Source of the DNA: Gammaproteobacteria bacterium
GTDB taxonomy: Bacteria; Pseudomonadota; Gammaproteobacteria; Chromatiales; Chromatiaceae
Assembly: GCA_024277555.1 (NCBI GenBank)
Contig: JAJRUY010000134.1
Span: 1 to 13,948, forward strand
Direction of reading: 5' to 3'
Length of the DNA: 13,948 nt
Shown here: piece after piece, positions 1-6,677 of the stretch
How the letters are laid out: each line of letters starts with the position of its first letter
How positions within the stretch are numbered: position 1 is the stretch's first letter
The notes under the pieces: model-generated
What the model was told of the DNA's origin: nothing
The model's database searches: none
The model's input: only the letters and a program-made list of their open reading frames with translations
Made by a program: the position numbers and the translations under genes

Positions 1-665
1 AGCGACACCGAGGCAGCAAACACCATCCCCGCGATTATCCAGCTGGGCAAATTGCGAATGCGCCAGAACATGACGAAAGCCAGTATCGCCGGAATCGCTG
101 CAAACCGCGCCATGCCAGTAGAGCGACTCATGGAGCCACCAGCTATCTCTCCGGCGCGGTTCACGATGCCATAACCGGATTCTACCTCGAACAGCATCTC
201 CCTGGCGATGAACAGCAACAGCAGCAGCACCGCTGTTGCAATAGCCCAGCTGAGAATATTCAGGCGGGCAAGCTGCTCCAGAGCCTTGCCCCCCTTGATG
301 GCAAACAGGCGCACCATGGCCAGCACCGCCAGGAAGGAAAACCCCCAATAGGCCGTATTGAACCAGGGATCCACCCGGTAGGATGCGAGCAGCATGGCGA
401 GCCCATAGGCCCAGAAAAACGCTTCCGGCGCGGTCAGTCGGGAAACGGGGTTTTTCCGCGCCGCCACTATCATCAACCCGGCTACCACCAGCACCATCAG
501 GGGCACAATGGCCCGTAATGCGTTGATCGTCTCCATGCCACCGGAAGAAAACCCGGAAAGACTCCATGGGCCGGTGTTGATCGCCGCCCACAAGGCCAGC
601 CACATAAGCACCGGCAGGTTGGCATATTGGGAGAACACCCTTTGCAGAAATGTTTGTCTGGCCAT
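1..665 (-). CDS. Wzy/O-antigen-ligase-like polytopic membrane protein, N-terminal part (runs off window)
   Basis: The reading frame is open for 221 codons from ATG at 665 to the left edge, so the C-terminal part is missing. The protein is very hydrophobic, with several probable membrane helices (roughly residues 15-32, 48-68, 82-118, 133-155 and from about 190), and a short segment reading MSRSTGMARFAAIPAILAF. A hydrophobic N-terminal half followed by an S/R-S/T-G-x-A-R-F/Y motif is familiar from O-antigen ligase/polymerase-like proteins in exopolysaccharide clusters. The diagnostic Wzy_C loop would lie beyond the edge, so the family is inferred. In-frame GTG (668) and ATG (665) follow directly after the TAG stop of the upstream glycosyltransferase, which suggests reinitiation or coupling. 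If the assignment is right, it would polymerise or transfer lipid-linked repeat units at the periplasmic face of the inner membrane, as a second such protein beside the one at 11189-12670. Confidence 0.72.
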   Translation of the reverse strand, partial: MARQTFLQRVFSQYANLPVLMWLALWAAINTGPWSLSGFSSGGMETINALRAIVPLMVLVVAGLMIVAARKNPVSRLTAPEAFFWAYGLAMLLASYRVDPWFNTAYWGFSFLAVLAMVRLFAIKGGKALEQLARLNILSWAIATAVLLLLLFIAREMLFEVESGYGIVNRAGEIAGGSMSRSTGMARFAAIPAILAFVMFWRIRNLPSWIIAGMVFAASVS

Positions 666-668
666 CAC

Positions 669-1952
669 CTATGTGTTCTGTTTTCCCGTCATCACAGTCT
701 GGTAAACGTCTGCAATTACCGCAGCTTTCTGTTCCCGGGAAAAGTCCCCAACCCGCCGAAGCGCGCCTTTCGCCAGCATACGGCGCCTGGACTCGTCCTT
801 GCCCAGCACAGCAATAGCTTTCGCAAGATCTGCTATCAACTGCGCCGGACTGTTCACCGGCAGTTTGATTCCACAATCATCGTTTACCACATCAGAAAAG
901 CCACAATGATCCGGACAAATTACCGGCATCCCCAGGGACAGGGCTTCCAGCAACACGCTGGACGTCAGATCCTTGAGACTGGTAATGACAAACACATGCC
1001 CCCTGGACATGACATCCAATGCCTCACTCCGTAGCAGCATCCCGTGCCAACGGCAATGCTGTTCCACACCCAGTTCACGGCATTGATCTTGCCAGGAATG
1101 GGTCAATGGCCCCTGCCCAAGAATATCCAGATGCCAAGCATTGCCTTTTTCCATATGTGCGAGTGCCCGCAACAGCAGTGGCAAAGCCTTTCCGGGCAGG
1201 TGTTCACCGCTCCATACCAGGCGCAGGGGTTGACCTTGTTCCCTTGGGGTTATTGGCTGTGCAGCCCCTTCCGGCGGGCCAACCTCGCAAATCACCCGGC
1301 TGTCCACCCCGTACCAGCGCCGGATTTCTCTTTGAATGCCGCTGGTCGCAGCAATCACCGCATCGGTCTGTCGAAACGCCCTGCGCGATGAACGCAATAA
1401 AATGCGCTGTGCTGCATTCACCAGGTTGCGCCCGGCGTAATAGACAGCTCCGCGGATGCCAAACACGGGAAAAAATCGCCACGGGGTATTTTCCAGCCCA
1501 CCGACGGGACCCCAGACAAAGGGAACATCCAGCTTCCACAAATGACCAGGGAAACGAAACCCCACATAGGTCAATTGATGGGCCAGCACAAAATGCTCTG
1601 CTTCGTGAACCTCACGGGCGAGTGTAAACGCATCCCTGAGCCACAGCATATAGGCCAGATTCATCACCGGCTTGAGCATGGAGCCTTCAACTCTTCGCCA
1701 GTTCGGCGTGGGTTGGAAGTGCCAGGGCTTATGTGGCACATACAGGAATCGAACATTGTTCAGCTGCCCGGGATGCTTTTGCAGATAATCTTCAATATCA
1801 GATTGATGAAAGGACGCCACCAGCACCCAGGGATCACAAAAAGTGGCGATGCTTCTTACCCAGTTCCAGCCCACGCCCTCTTCTGACCCCTTGCAAGGGT
1901 TGCAGGCATAGGCCGAGACCAAAACCTTTGGTTTATGGCTCGGGGAAGTCAT
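669..1952 (-). CDS. Glycosyltransferase family 4 (GT-B fold)
   Basis: This 427-residue protein has the two-domain plan of GT4 retaining glycosyltransferases. The N-terminal domain opens with VLVSAYACNPCKGSEEGVGW (about residues 10-29), the usual start of a bacterial subgroup found in polysaccharide loci. The C-terminal nucleotide-sugar domain has a SGEHLPGKALPLLLRAL segment (about 248-264), a LDILGQGP strand-turn (275-282) and the donor-binding region DLTSSVLLEALSLGMPVI (328-345). The first acidic residue of the usual E-x7-E pair is Asp328 and the second is Glu336. It presumably adds one sugar to the lipid-linked repeat unit on the cytoplasmic face; donor and acceptor cannot be read from sequence. 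The ATG at 1952 has no clear Shine-Dalgarno sequence. The stop lies 3 bases before the next gene's ATG, so the two are probably co-transcribed. Upstream, 67 bases separate it from the GT2 gene. Confidence 0.9.
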   Translation of the reverse strand: MTSPSHKPKVLVSAYACNPCKGSEEGVGWNWVRSIATFCDPWVLVASFHQSDIEDYLQKHPGQLNNVRFLYVPHKPWHFQPTPNWRRVEGSMLKPVMNLAYMLWLRDAFTLAREVHEAEHFVLAHQLTYVGFRFPGHLWKLDVPFVWGPVGGLENTPWRFFPVFGIRGAVYYAGRNLVNAAQRILLRSSRRAFRQTDAVIAATSGIQREIRRWYGVDSRVICEVGPPEGAAQPITPREQGQPLRLVWSGEHLPGKALPLLLRALAHMEKGNAWHLDILGQGPLTHSWQDQCRELGVEQHCRWHGMLLRSEALDVMSRGHVFVITSLKDLTSSVLLEALSLGMPVICPDHCGFSDVVNDDCGIKLPVNSPAQLIADLAKAIAVLGKDESRRRMLAKGALRRVGDFSREQKAAVIADVYQTVMTGKQNT

Positions 1953-2019
1953 CTGGACAATTGCAATGGAGGCAATTCATGGTTCACTCGCATGTTGTCC
2001 ACACCATATGCAATGCGCA
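1953..2019. repeat. Short intergenic spacer with nested inverted repeats
   Basis: The 67-base spacer between the GT2 gene and the GT4 gene carries a perfect inverted repeat, AATTGC / GCAATT (1959-1964 and 1972-1977, 7-base loop). It also carries a wider one, TGGACAA / TTGTCCA (1954-1960 and 1995-2001). On the minus-strand transcript both lie just upstream of the GT4 start, which lacks an obvious ribosome binding site, so local structure could affect initiation. There is no T-tract, so it does not look like an intrinsic terminator. Short repeats like these can occur by chance. Confidence 0.25.
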
Positions 2020-2922
2020 TTAGCGACGAAAGATGCCGTGCAGCATTCCAGCCAAATTTCCTTTTGCTCGATAATAGCTGCCCTTGTTTTTAATGGTAAT
2101 CACATCGGCAAGGGTCATGAATGTGCGCACGAACAAGCCCGCATAACAACGGGCAACGGAAAGATTATGCTTTTTCACAAAGAACAAACGGTTTCTGACT
2201 TCCATCTTTCCAAAATCATAAAGCCTGTGCTTATCCCACTCATCATGATGATGAAAATGACGGAATCTGGCATCGGCAACAATCATCAGGGTACACTCCC
2301 GACTCACGCCATAACTAAAATCCAGATCTTCCAGATAACTGTATCCCTGGAAAAAAGGATCGAAGCGATGTCTATTCAAGACTTTGCGCCGCCAGACAAC
2401 GGCACCGGTACCCACCCATTCCGCCACAGTATCTTCGTCTACGCTTCCAATCCGCGTATGCCAACCACTGGGAGCCACGGCGCCAGCTTCCGCACGATAC
2501 AAACCAAGCCTGCTTGCCAAACCCGATCGCTTCAATCCCCAGCCATTGTTTGGCTCTAGACCCATAAAATTAAAAGCCGCTCCGCAGACATCCTCCGGGG
2601 CCTGACTCCAGAAAACCTGCATCTGCTCGAGAGCATCCTTATCGAACACAATATCATCATCCGCAAATCCGATCAGTTCAACATCTGGCGCAACATGCTG
2701 CAAACCGGCATTACGTTGAGCGGCAGCTGACGGCTCACCGGTAAAGATCTGATAACTGATTACCAGACCAGGAAACTCACGCTTCAATTCCAGTTGGGGT
2801 TCATCACTGGAATCGATGACAATCACCTGGGCTGGACGTACAGTCTGTTCGGACAGATTGCTTAGCAACGCCCGTATATCCCTGGGGCGATTGCGGGTGG
2901 GGATGATCAGGCTAACCCGCAT
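2020..2922 (-). CDS. Glycosyltransferase family 2 (GT-A fold)
   Basis: This complete 300-residue protein has the classic GT2 N-terminus MRVSLIIPTRNRP, with a nucleotide-binding strand around VIVIDSSD (33-40). The PSAAAQRNAGL segment (64-74) precedes the metal-binding FADDDIVF motif (86-93, Asp88-Asp90, a DXD type). Further on, EWVGTGAVVWRR (168-179) and YLEDLDFSY (196-204) match the acceptor side and catalytic-base ED region of the family. The C-terminal FHHHDEWDK stretch is typical of rhamnosyltransferase-like or related GT2 enzymes, but the sugar specificity cannot be told. It is an inverting enzyme expected to act in the cytoplasm on the polyprenyl-linked glycan. The ATG at 2922 is preceded by GGTGA at good spacing. 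It follows a 490-base region with a hairpin, so it may start its own transcript covering the GT4 and Wzy-like genes to the left. Confidence 0.92.
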   Translation of the reverse strand: MRVSLIIPTRNRPRDIRALLSNLSEQTVRPAQVIVIDSSDEPQLELKREFPGLVISYQIFTGEPSAAAQRNAGLQHVAPDVELIGFADDDIVFDKDALEQMQVFWSQAPEDVCGAAFNFMGLEPNNGWGLKRSGLASRLGLYRAEAGAVAPSGWHTRIGSVDEDTVAEWVGTGAVVWRRKVLNRHRFDPFFQGYSYLEDLDFSYGVSRECTLMIVADARFRHFHHHDEWDKHRLYDFGKMEVRNRLFFVKKHNLSVARCYAGLFVRTFMTLADVITIKNKGSYYRAKGNLAGMLHGIFRR

Positions 2923-3065
2923 ATTTCACCAGAACGCTCGAAATGTCGGTATTTATCTATACTATTCATTATCTTGTGTTGAATTGGGCCAGGCTATACT
3001 TTGTACCAATCACGCTATCCAGTTTTTCCCGGGATCTTTCCGCCCAGATTGCCCGAACAGCCTGC

Positions 3066-3088
3066 AAGCCGATGAATAACATCGGCTT
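3066..3088. terminator. Perfect 9-bp hairpin, possible terminator of the upstream glycosyltransferase block
   Basis: AAGCCGATG (3066-3074), loop AATAA, then CATCGGCTT (3080-3088) form a perfect stem. On the plus strand it continues into TT, giving TTTT at 3087-3090, but no plus-strand gene lies upstream. On the minus strand, the direction of the neighbouring genes, the stem is followed by GCAG rather than a U-tract, so termination efficiency would be doubtful. It lies downstream of the block ending at 3414 and upstream of the GT2 gene, the right place to separate two transcripts. Confidence 0.35.
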
Positions 3089-3220
3089 TTGCCCGTTCGA
3101 ACAATCTGAACGAAAATCTCTCCGGGAAAAATCCGGGTTCCGGTGAAACATGCGGGCTAAATGTACTGAGATCCATTTTTTTACCTATCATTTAAGGGCA
3201 CCTCGAAAAATACATATTTC

Positions 3221-3290
3221 GTCACTCCGGCGAAAGCCAGAGTCCAGACAAATCAACAGGTTGTGGATACCGGCCTGCGCCAGGATGAGC
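3221..3290. repeat. Degenerate interspersed palindromic repeat (GTCATTCCGGCGAAAGCCGG-type)
   Basis: The stretch begins GTCACTCCGGCGAAAGCCAG and ends TACCGGCCTGCGCCAGGATG, and the two arms are imperfect inverted complements (about 17 of 25 positions). It matches from memory the widespread proteobacterial intergenic element whose consensus arms read GTCATTCCGGCGAAAGCCGG and its complement; the Neisseria dRS3-like elements are of similar type. Read on the minus strand it encodes the tell-tale spurious peptide AQAGIHNLLICLDSGFRRSD. Several mismatches in both arms indicate an old, decaying copy. Only one copy was found in the window. Confidence 0.7.
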
Positions 3291-3337
3291 ATGGTTTTTG
3301 GGTTAAGTAAGCGCCATTCATACCAGCCCCCAATTCT

Positions 3338-3421
3338 TTGCACCGGCATATTTCCAATAGTGCCTGTAATCCTGACCACCTCGTTTCTCACTGGCGTAAC
3401 GACCAGCAAACGGTCAGGCAT
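3338..3421 (-). pseudogene. Truncated N-terminus of a family 2 glycosyltransferase (remnant)
   Basis: An ATG at 3421 overlaps the stop of the upstream GT4 gene by 8 bases (ATGCCTGA), the arrangement used by the intact coupled genes in this block. It opens MPDRLLVVTPVRNEVVRITG, then TIGNMPVQ. RLLVVTPVRNE is the canonical first beta-strand and nucleotide-binding loop of a GT2 enzyme, usually continuing with a T-I-x-S-M-L-A-Q-T type helix, which is still recognisable. After about 28 residues the similarity stops. The frame then runs into unrelated sequence and the palindromic repeat, and ends at 3188. No DXD region or other GT2 remainder was found in 2923-3337. It is best read as the head of a lost glycosyltransferase whose body was deleted. 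It could instead be a chance resemblance, but the coupled start argues against that. Confidence 0.55.
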
Positions 3422-4604
3422 GATGCCATCCTTGCACAACCTGGCATATGCGCTCCATGTAGCTTTCTACCGAATACTTTTCTGAAAGCGCTTTTAATCG
3501 GCGATGAATTTTTTTCTGTTCTTCCAAATCACTCAGTATGCGATGTATCTTATAAACAGCATCAGTATTGTCCTTGTACAAGAGCGCTGGCATTTCCAGG
3601 ATGTCAGATTGCCCTCCACTATCATGCGCCCAAACTACACACCCGGCTTTCATCATCTCGATCAGCACACCAGGAAAGGCATCACCCCTACAAGCATGGA
3701 TGCCGAATGCATGTTCGGCCAGCAATCTGGCTTTTTCCTTTCCCTGTTGTCTGCCTTCCATGCTGATCCAGTCTTTGTTTCTGGAAATGAGTGCCTGCAA
3801 TAATGTAATGTATGCTTGGTTGTCGCCATCGCCGATAATATGCAAGTGCAGGTCATGCCCCTTTTCTCGTACACCAGACAGTATCGCAATGATGTCCTCT
3901 ATCCGCTTTTCTGGCACCAGACGCCCCAGGCACACAAATCCAAACCGCTTCTTGTCCCATGAGAGCGCAGGAAAATCACCTGGAACCGGTGAAGGCAACA
4001 CCTGGCTATCCACACCGTACCTTTCTTTCATTAATCCGGATACCCATGGAGATACGGAAAGCATCAAATCCTCGCCTGCAAACAGGTTACGGCCGGAAGA
4101 GTTCTCCAGCACCCTGGCCAAACCCAGATAAATTTTTCGAATCGCAGGATTGTTGTAGATCGCCCCCGGAGGATAGGGATGCAAAGTCTCGCGCAACTCC
4201 CGATCCCAAGAAAAATCGGCAATAAGATGGATGGCTGGCCGGCCAAAATCCGTTGGGCCATAACCGCTGATCAAAACATCATAGTCTCCGGCAATTTTTC
4301 GGCAAAAGCGCTGGAACAGCGCGCCACGTATCGCAGCCATGCGGCTATTTTTTTTCATGAAATACGGTAACGGCACTTGAATAATTTTGAATTCCGAAGA
4401 CTTGAGATCAGTTCCATAATAATCGTTGAGCGCGTTCAAATTGTACCGGCCAGCTGTTATCAAAGTAACATCATATTGCTCTTTCAGCGCCTGGATTCCC
4501 CAAAGCACACGTTTTTCCGACCCGCCCCATCCCAGGCGCACATGGGTAATGGCAATGCGCGGCCGCCGCCGGTCATTTTCAGAAACATTTTTACTTACCG
4601 TCAT
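3414..4604 (-). CDS. Glycosyltransferase family 4 (GT-B fold)
   Basis: This 396-residue protein has GT4 features in order: IAITHVRLGWGGSEKRVLWG (17-36), with the glycine-rich acceptor-side loop; VSPWVSGLMKERYGVDSQVL (184-203), the usual end of the N-terminal domain; and CLGRLVPEKRIEDIIAIL (225-242), a donor phosphate-binding element with Arg228 and Lys233. HIIGDGD (255-261) and the donor region GDAFPGVLIEMMKAGCVVWA (307-326) follow. As in the GT4 at 669-1952, the first acidic residue of the E-x7-E motif is Asp (Asp308, with Glu316). It should transfer a sugar from a nucleotide donor to the growing repeat unit; the specificity is unknown. Its ATG overlaps the upstream gene's stop as ATGA (4601-4604), and its own stop overlaps the start of the GT2 remnant, so it sits within a coupled operon. 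Confidence 0.9.
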   Translation of the reverse strand: MTVSKNVSENDRRRPRIAITHVRLGWGGSEKRVLWGIQALKEQYDVTLITAGRYNLNALNDYYGTDLKSSEFKIIQVPLPYFMKKNSRMAAIRGALFQRFCRKIAGDYDVLISGYGPTDFGRPAIHLIADFSWDRELRETLHPYPPGAIYNNPAIRKIYLGLARVLENSSGRNLFAGEDLMLSVSPWVSGLMKERYGVDSQVLPSPVPGDFPALSWDKKRFGFVCLGRLVPEKRIEDIIAILSGVREKGHDLHLHIIGDGDNQAYITLLQALISRNKDWISMEGRQQGKEKARLLAEHAFGIHACRGDAFPGVLIEMMKAGCVVWAHDSGGQSDILEMPALLYKDNTDAVYKIHRILSDLEEQKKIHRRLKALSEKYSVESYMERICQVVQGWHHA

Positions 4605-5656
4605 AGCGACCTGAACAGGGTTGCCAGCTTCCCGGAAATCATGGGCAAATCAAAAGTTGCTTTAACCACTTGCCGCCCGATAATGCCCATTCTCCGCCCC
4701 TGCTCCCTGTGGGTATACAATTCCACCAGGGCAGCTATCCAATCGTCTTTACTTGCAGCGGCGTAGCCCAAATTGCCCATATCCAGAACCTGCGCATTCA
4801 TTCCTACCGGCGATACCACCACCGGCTTTTCCATCGCCATATACTGAAGCATTTTAAAGGCGCATTTGCCCTTGGCCCATTCACTATCTTGCAGTGGCAT
4901 CAACCCTACATCCATGGCCTGTAGATCAGTCACCTCATCTTTTTCATTCCAGGGTTTGAATAAAACCCGATCCTCTCCCAGCTTTGCAAAGGATGGTTTT
5001 CGATCCGAAATCACCAACAGCCTGGACTGTGGGCATGCCCTGAAAAATTCAGTAAGGCTGTCTTCTATTGATTCCAGATAAACAAGATTCCCTTGCGAAC
5101 CCATCCATCCCAGGGTGAAGACGCTGTCCTGTTTTTGTTTTGATCTTGCAGGTTGAAAAATCCTGGCGTCAATAGCAGTGGGAACAACATGTACATTGGC
5201 ACTATACGCGCCAAACCAATCTGCAAGATAGTCATTCCCCACTACCAATATATCAGCCCGTTGCGCCAGCTTTCGTGCAACACTGCTGCCAAAGGGCGGG
5301 GTTAGCCAGATCGCATCATCCACATCTGCAACCAGGGGCTTTCCCAATAGCAATTCCAGCGTCGCGTATCCCGGTAGTAGTTCCTTGTTCAGCCAGGTCA
5401 TATCTGCGGAACGACTTTTCAGGATGCCCGGCAATCGTGTCCACAGCTTTGCTCCCTGCCACAAGGCATACAACGGCAATACCTGGCGGTTGGTCAGAAA
5501 CGACGGTTTGCCGGGCAACCCGGCCCATTTATCTATGGCGGGACAGTATTCCCTCACATCAACATCCAGTTGTGCAAGCGGACGGATATGCTGTCGGATG
5601 CGGAATCGGGTCGATGGCAGATTTCGCCCAGATGTGATTGCCGCCACATCAATCAT
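4601..5656 (-). CDS. Glycosyltransferase, group 1/GT4-like
   Basis: This protein of about 351 residues begins MIDVAAITSGRNLPSTRFRI. The xxITSGRxLPSTRFRIRQ opening is characteristic of a GT-B subgroup found in exopolysaccharide and capsule loci. Further on come ADVDDAIWL (about 110-118), VGNDYLADWF (139-148), the domain-linking VVPTAIDARIF and the start of the donor domain at LGWMGSQGNLVYLE. The C-terminal nucleotide-sugar region reads WAKGKCAFKMLQYMAMEKPV, equivalent to the family's W-x2-GK-x2-FK-x2-QYMA-x2-KPVV signature. The frame could also begin at GTG 5659, one codon earlier; the ATG at 5656 was preferred. This overlaps the methyltransferase stop by 8 bases (ATGATTGA), and the 3' end overlaps the next gene by 4, so translation is probably coupled. 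Donor sugar and linkage are not predictable. Confidence 0.88.
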   Translation of the reverse strand: MIDVAAITSGRNLPSTRFRIRQHIRPLAQLDVDVREYCPAIDKWAGLPGKPSFLTNRQVLPLYALWQGAKLWTRLPGILKSRSADMTWLNKELLPGYATLELLLGKPLVADVDDAIWLTPPFGSSVARKLAQRADILVVGNDYLADWFGAYSANVHVVPTAIDARIFQPARSKQKQDSVFTLGWMGSQGNLVYLESIEDSLTEFFRACPQSRLLVISDRKPSFAKLGEDRVLFKPWNEKDEVTDLQAMDVGLMPLQDSEWAKGKCAFKMLQYMAMEKPVVVSPVGMNAQVLDMGNLGYAAASKDDWIAALVELYTHREQGRRMGIIGRQVVKATFDLPMISGKLATLFRSL

Positions 5657-6677
5657 CACTGATTCGCCGCGCCCAAACTGTCATGCGCCCGGTCTGCCCG
5701 AACCATGCCAAAACCACAGACAAGGGAAAAAACAGATAGTGCAATTTTCCTGCCTGTGAAGGATAGTTTTTCATCCAGGCAACCACCCTGTTGTTATAAC
5801 CTTTCTGGTAAAGCATCTGTCCCATCCCGCCGAACCAGTTGCTCAAAAGCCGTTGGTGGTACACTTTTTCAAGCCGCCATCCACCTGCATATAGAACTTT
5901 GGCTAGTGTTTTGGGTGTATAGTGATACAGATGGTTGGGCAATTGAAGCGCATATCCATATCTATGGAAGAGTGTAAAGTCCGCTGATCCGGCATTGGGT
6001 ACGGACAATACCAGCCAGGCGTTCTTGTCCGCCCAATTACCCAGTTTTTTTAGTACCGCAACAGGGTCGTGCAAATGTTCCAGCACCATCCAACCGACGA
6101 TCAGATCAAAAGGCCACCCTGGATCAGGAGCATCTTCCAACGCTCCGGTATAAACATCCAGCCCTGCGGCACGGGCATTGTCAGACGCAACTTGAGAATA
6201 CTCGATACCAAAGACCCTCCATCCCTTGTGTTTCATTTGTTGCAGGAAGGCGCCAGATGCACAACCAATTTCCAGCATATTAGCCGGAGGGATTACCGGC
6301 AATCGCTGGACATTCAACTCGAGCAATCGGCGGGCCAATCGTCGCACAGCGGAGGAGCTAACCCGCATAGGCCAGCTCGGATTGGCTATGGTCCCCTGGT
6401 ACGGTCCATAGTCATCCGGGTAGTAATAGCTCATGCTTTCCGGCGCAGGTCTGGGGTTGGTTCGTGTCAAACCACAATCATTACAGCAAACAACCCGGTA
6501 TTCGCCCGGCAATCCATGCAGCAAGTCGCATCCACTGAATAGCCTTGTATCTCCAGAATTACATCCAAGAATACAGGGATTGTCTTCAGTGACCACCTGT
6601 GGCGGCGCAAACAATTTTTCAGGTTTTTCCCGAAATCTGTTTTTCACATTGATGCATTTATTGCCGGCATTCTTCAT
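5649..6677 (-). CDS. Class I SAM-dependent methyltransferase with N-terminal zinc-ribbon
   Basis: This protein has 342 residues from ATG 6677. The open frame extends further upstream, but that extension lies inside the flippase gene, whereas this ATG forms a clean ATGA overlap with the flippase stop. The N-terminus has a probable zinc-binding knuckle pair, Cys35/Cys39 and Cys64-65/Cys68, followed by CGLTRTNPRP (68-77). This is the arrangement seen in methyltransferases of sugar and polysaccharide pathways. SAM motif I is MLEIGCASG (134-142), with the acidic ribose-binding residue Glu159 in GIEYS. GWMVLEHLHDP (195-205) is the post-motif region typical of the Methyltransf_23 group. A hydrophobic segment near the C-terminus (LHYLFFPLSVVLAWFG, 312-327) may attach it to the membrane. 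It most likely methylates a sugar hydroxyl or glycan end; the target is unknown. Confidence 0.88.
   Translation of the reverse strand: MKNAGNKCINVKNRFREKPEKLFAPPQVVTEDNPCILGCNSGDTRLFSGCDLLHGLPGEYRVVCCNDCGLTRTNPRPAPESMSYYYPDDYGPYQGTIANPSWPMRVSSSAVRRLARRLLELNVQRLPVIPPANMLEIGCASGAFLQQMKHKGWRVFGIEYSQVASDNARAAGLDVYTGALEDAPDPGWPFDLIVGWMVLEHLHDPVAVLKKLGNWADKNAWLVLSVPNAGSADFTLFHRYGYALQLPNHLYHYTPKTLAKVLYAGGWRLEKVYHQRLLSNWFGGMGQMLYQKGYNNRVVAWMKNYPSQAGKLHYLFFPLSVVLAWFGQTGRMTVWARRISDD

Larger units (their letters stand above)
2923..3413. other. 490-base intergenic region: decayed gene end, palindromic repeat, hairpin, AT-rich leader
   Basis: No intact gene is visible here on either strand. From right to left it holds most of the truncated GT2 remnant (3338-3421), a low-similarity stretch including the motif TTAAGTAAGCGCCATTC near 3303-3319, the degenerate palindromic repeat (3221-3290) and a perfect 9-base-pair hairpin (3066-3088). 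Next to the GT2 gene is an AT-rich stretch (about 2940-3020) with TATAGA- and GATAAT-like hexamers on the minus strand. That stretch is a reasonable place for a promoter of the GT2 gene, but no -35/-10 pair is convincing. The mix of a broken gene and an interspersed repeat suggests an old insertion or deletion site. Confidence 0.6.

Noticed and set aside
2969..3151. 60-codon minus-strand frame in the intergenic region
   Set aside because: It spans the perfect hairpin, shows no glycosyltransferase or other family motif, and has no ribosome site; considered non-coding.
3188..3337. Continuation of the GT2 remnant frame as a real 83-codon gene
   Set aside because: Beyond about 28 codons the frame only translates unrelated intergenic sequence and the palindromic repeat (giving the familiar spurious DSGFRRSD peptide).
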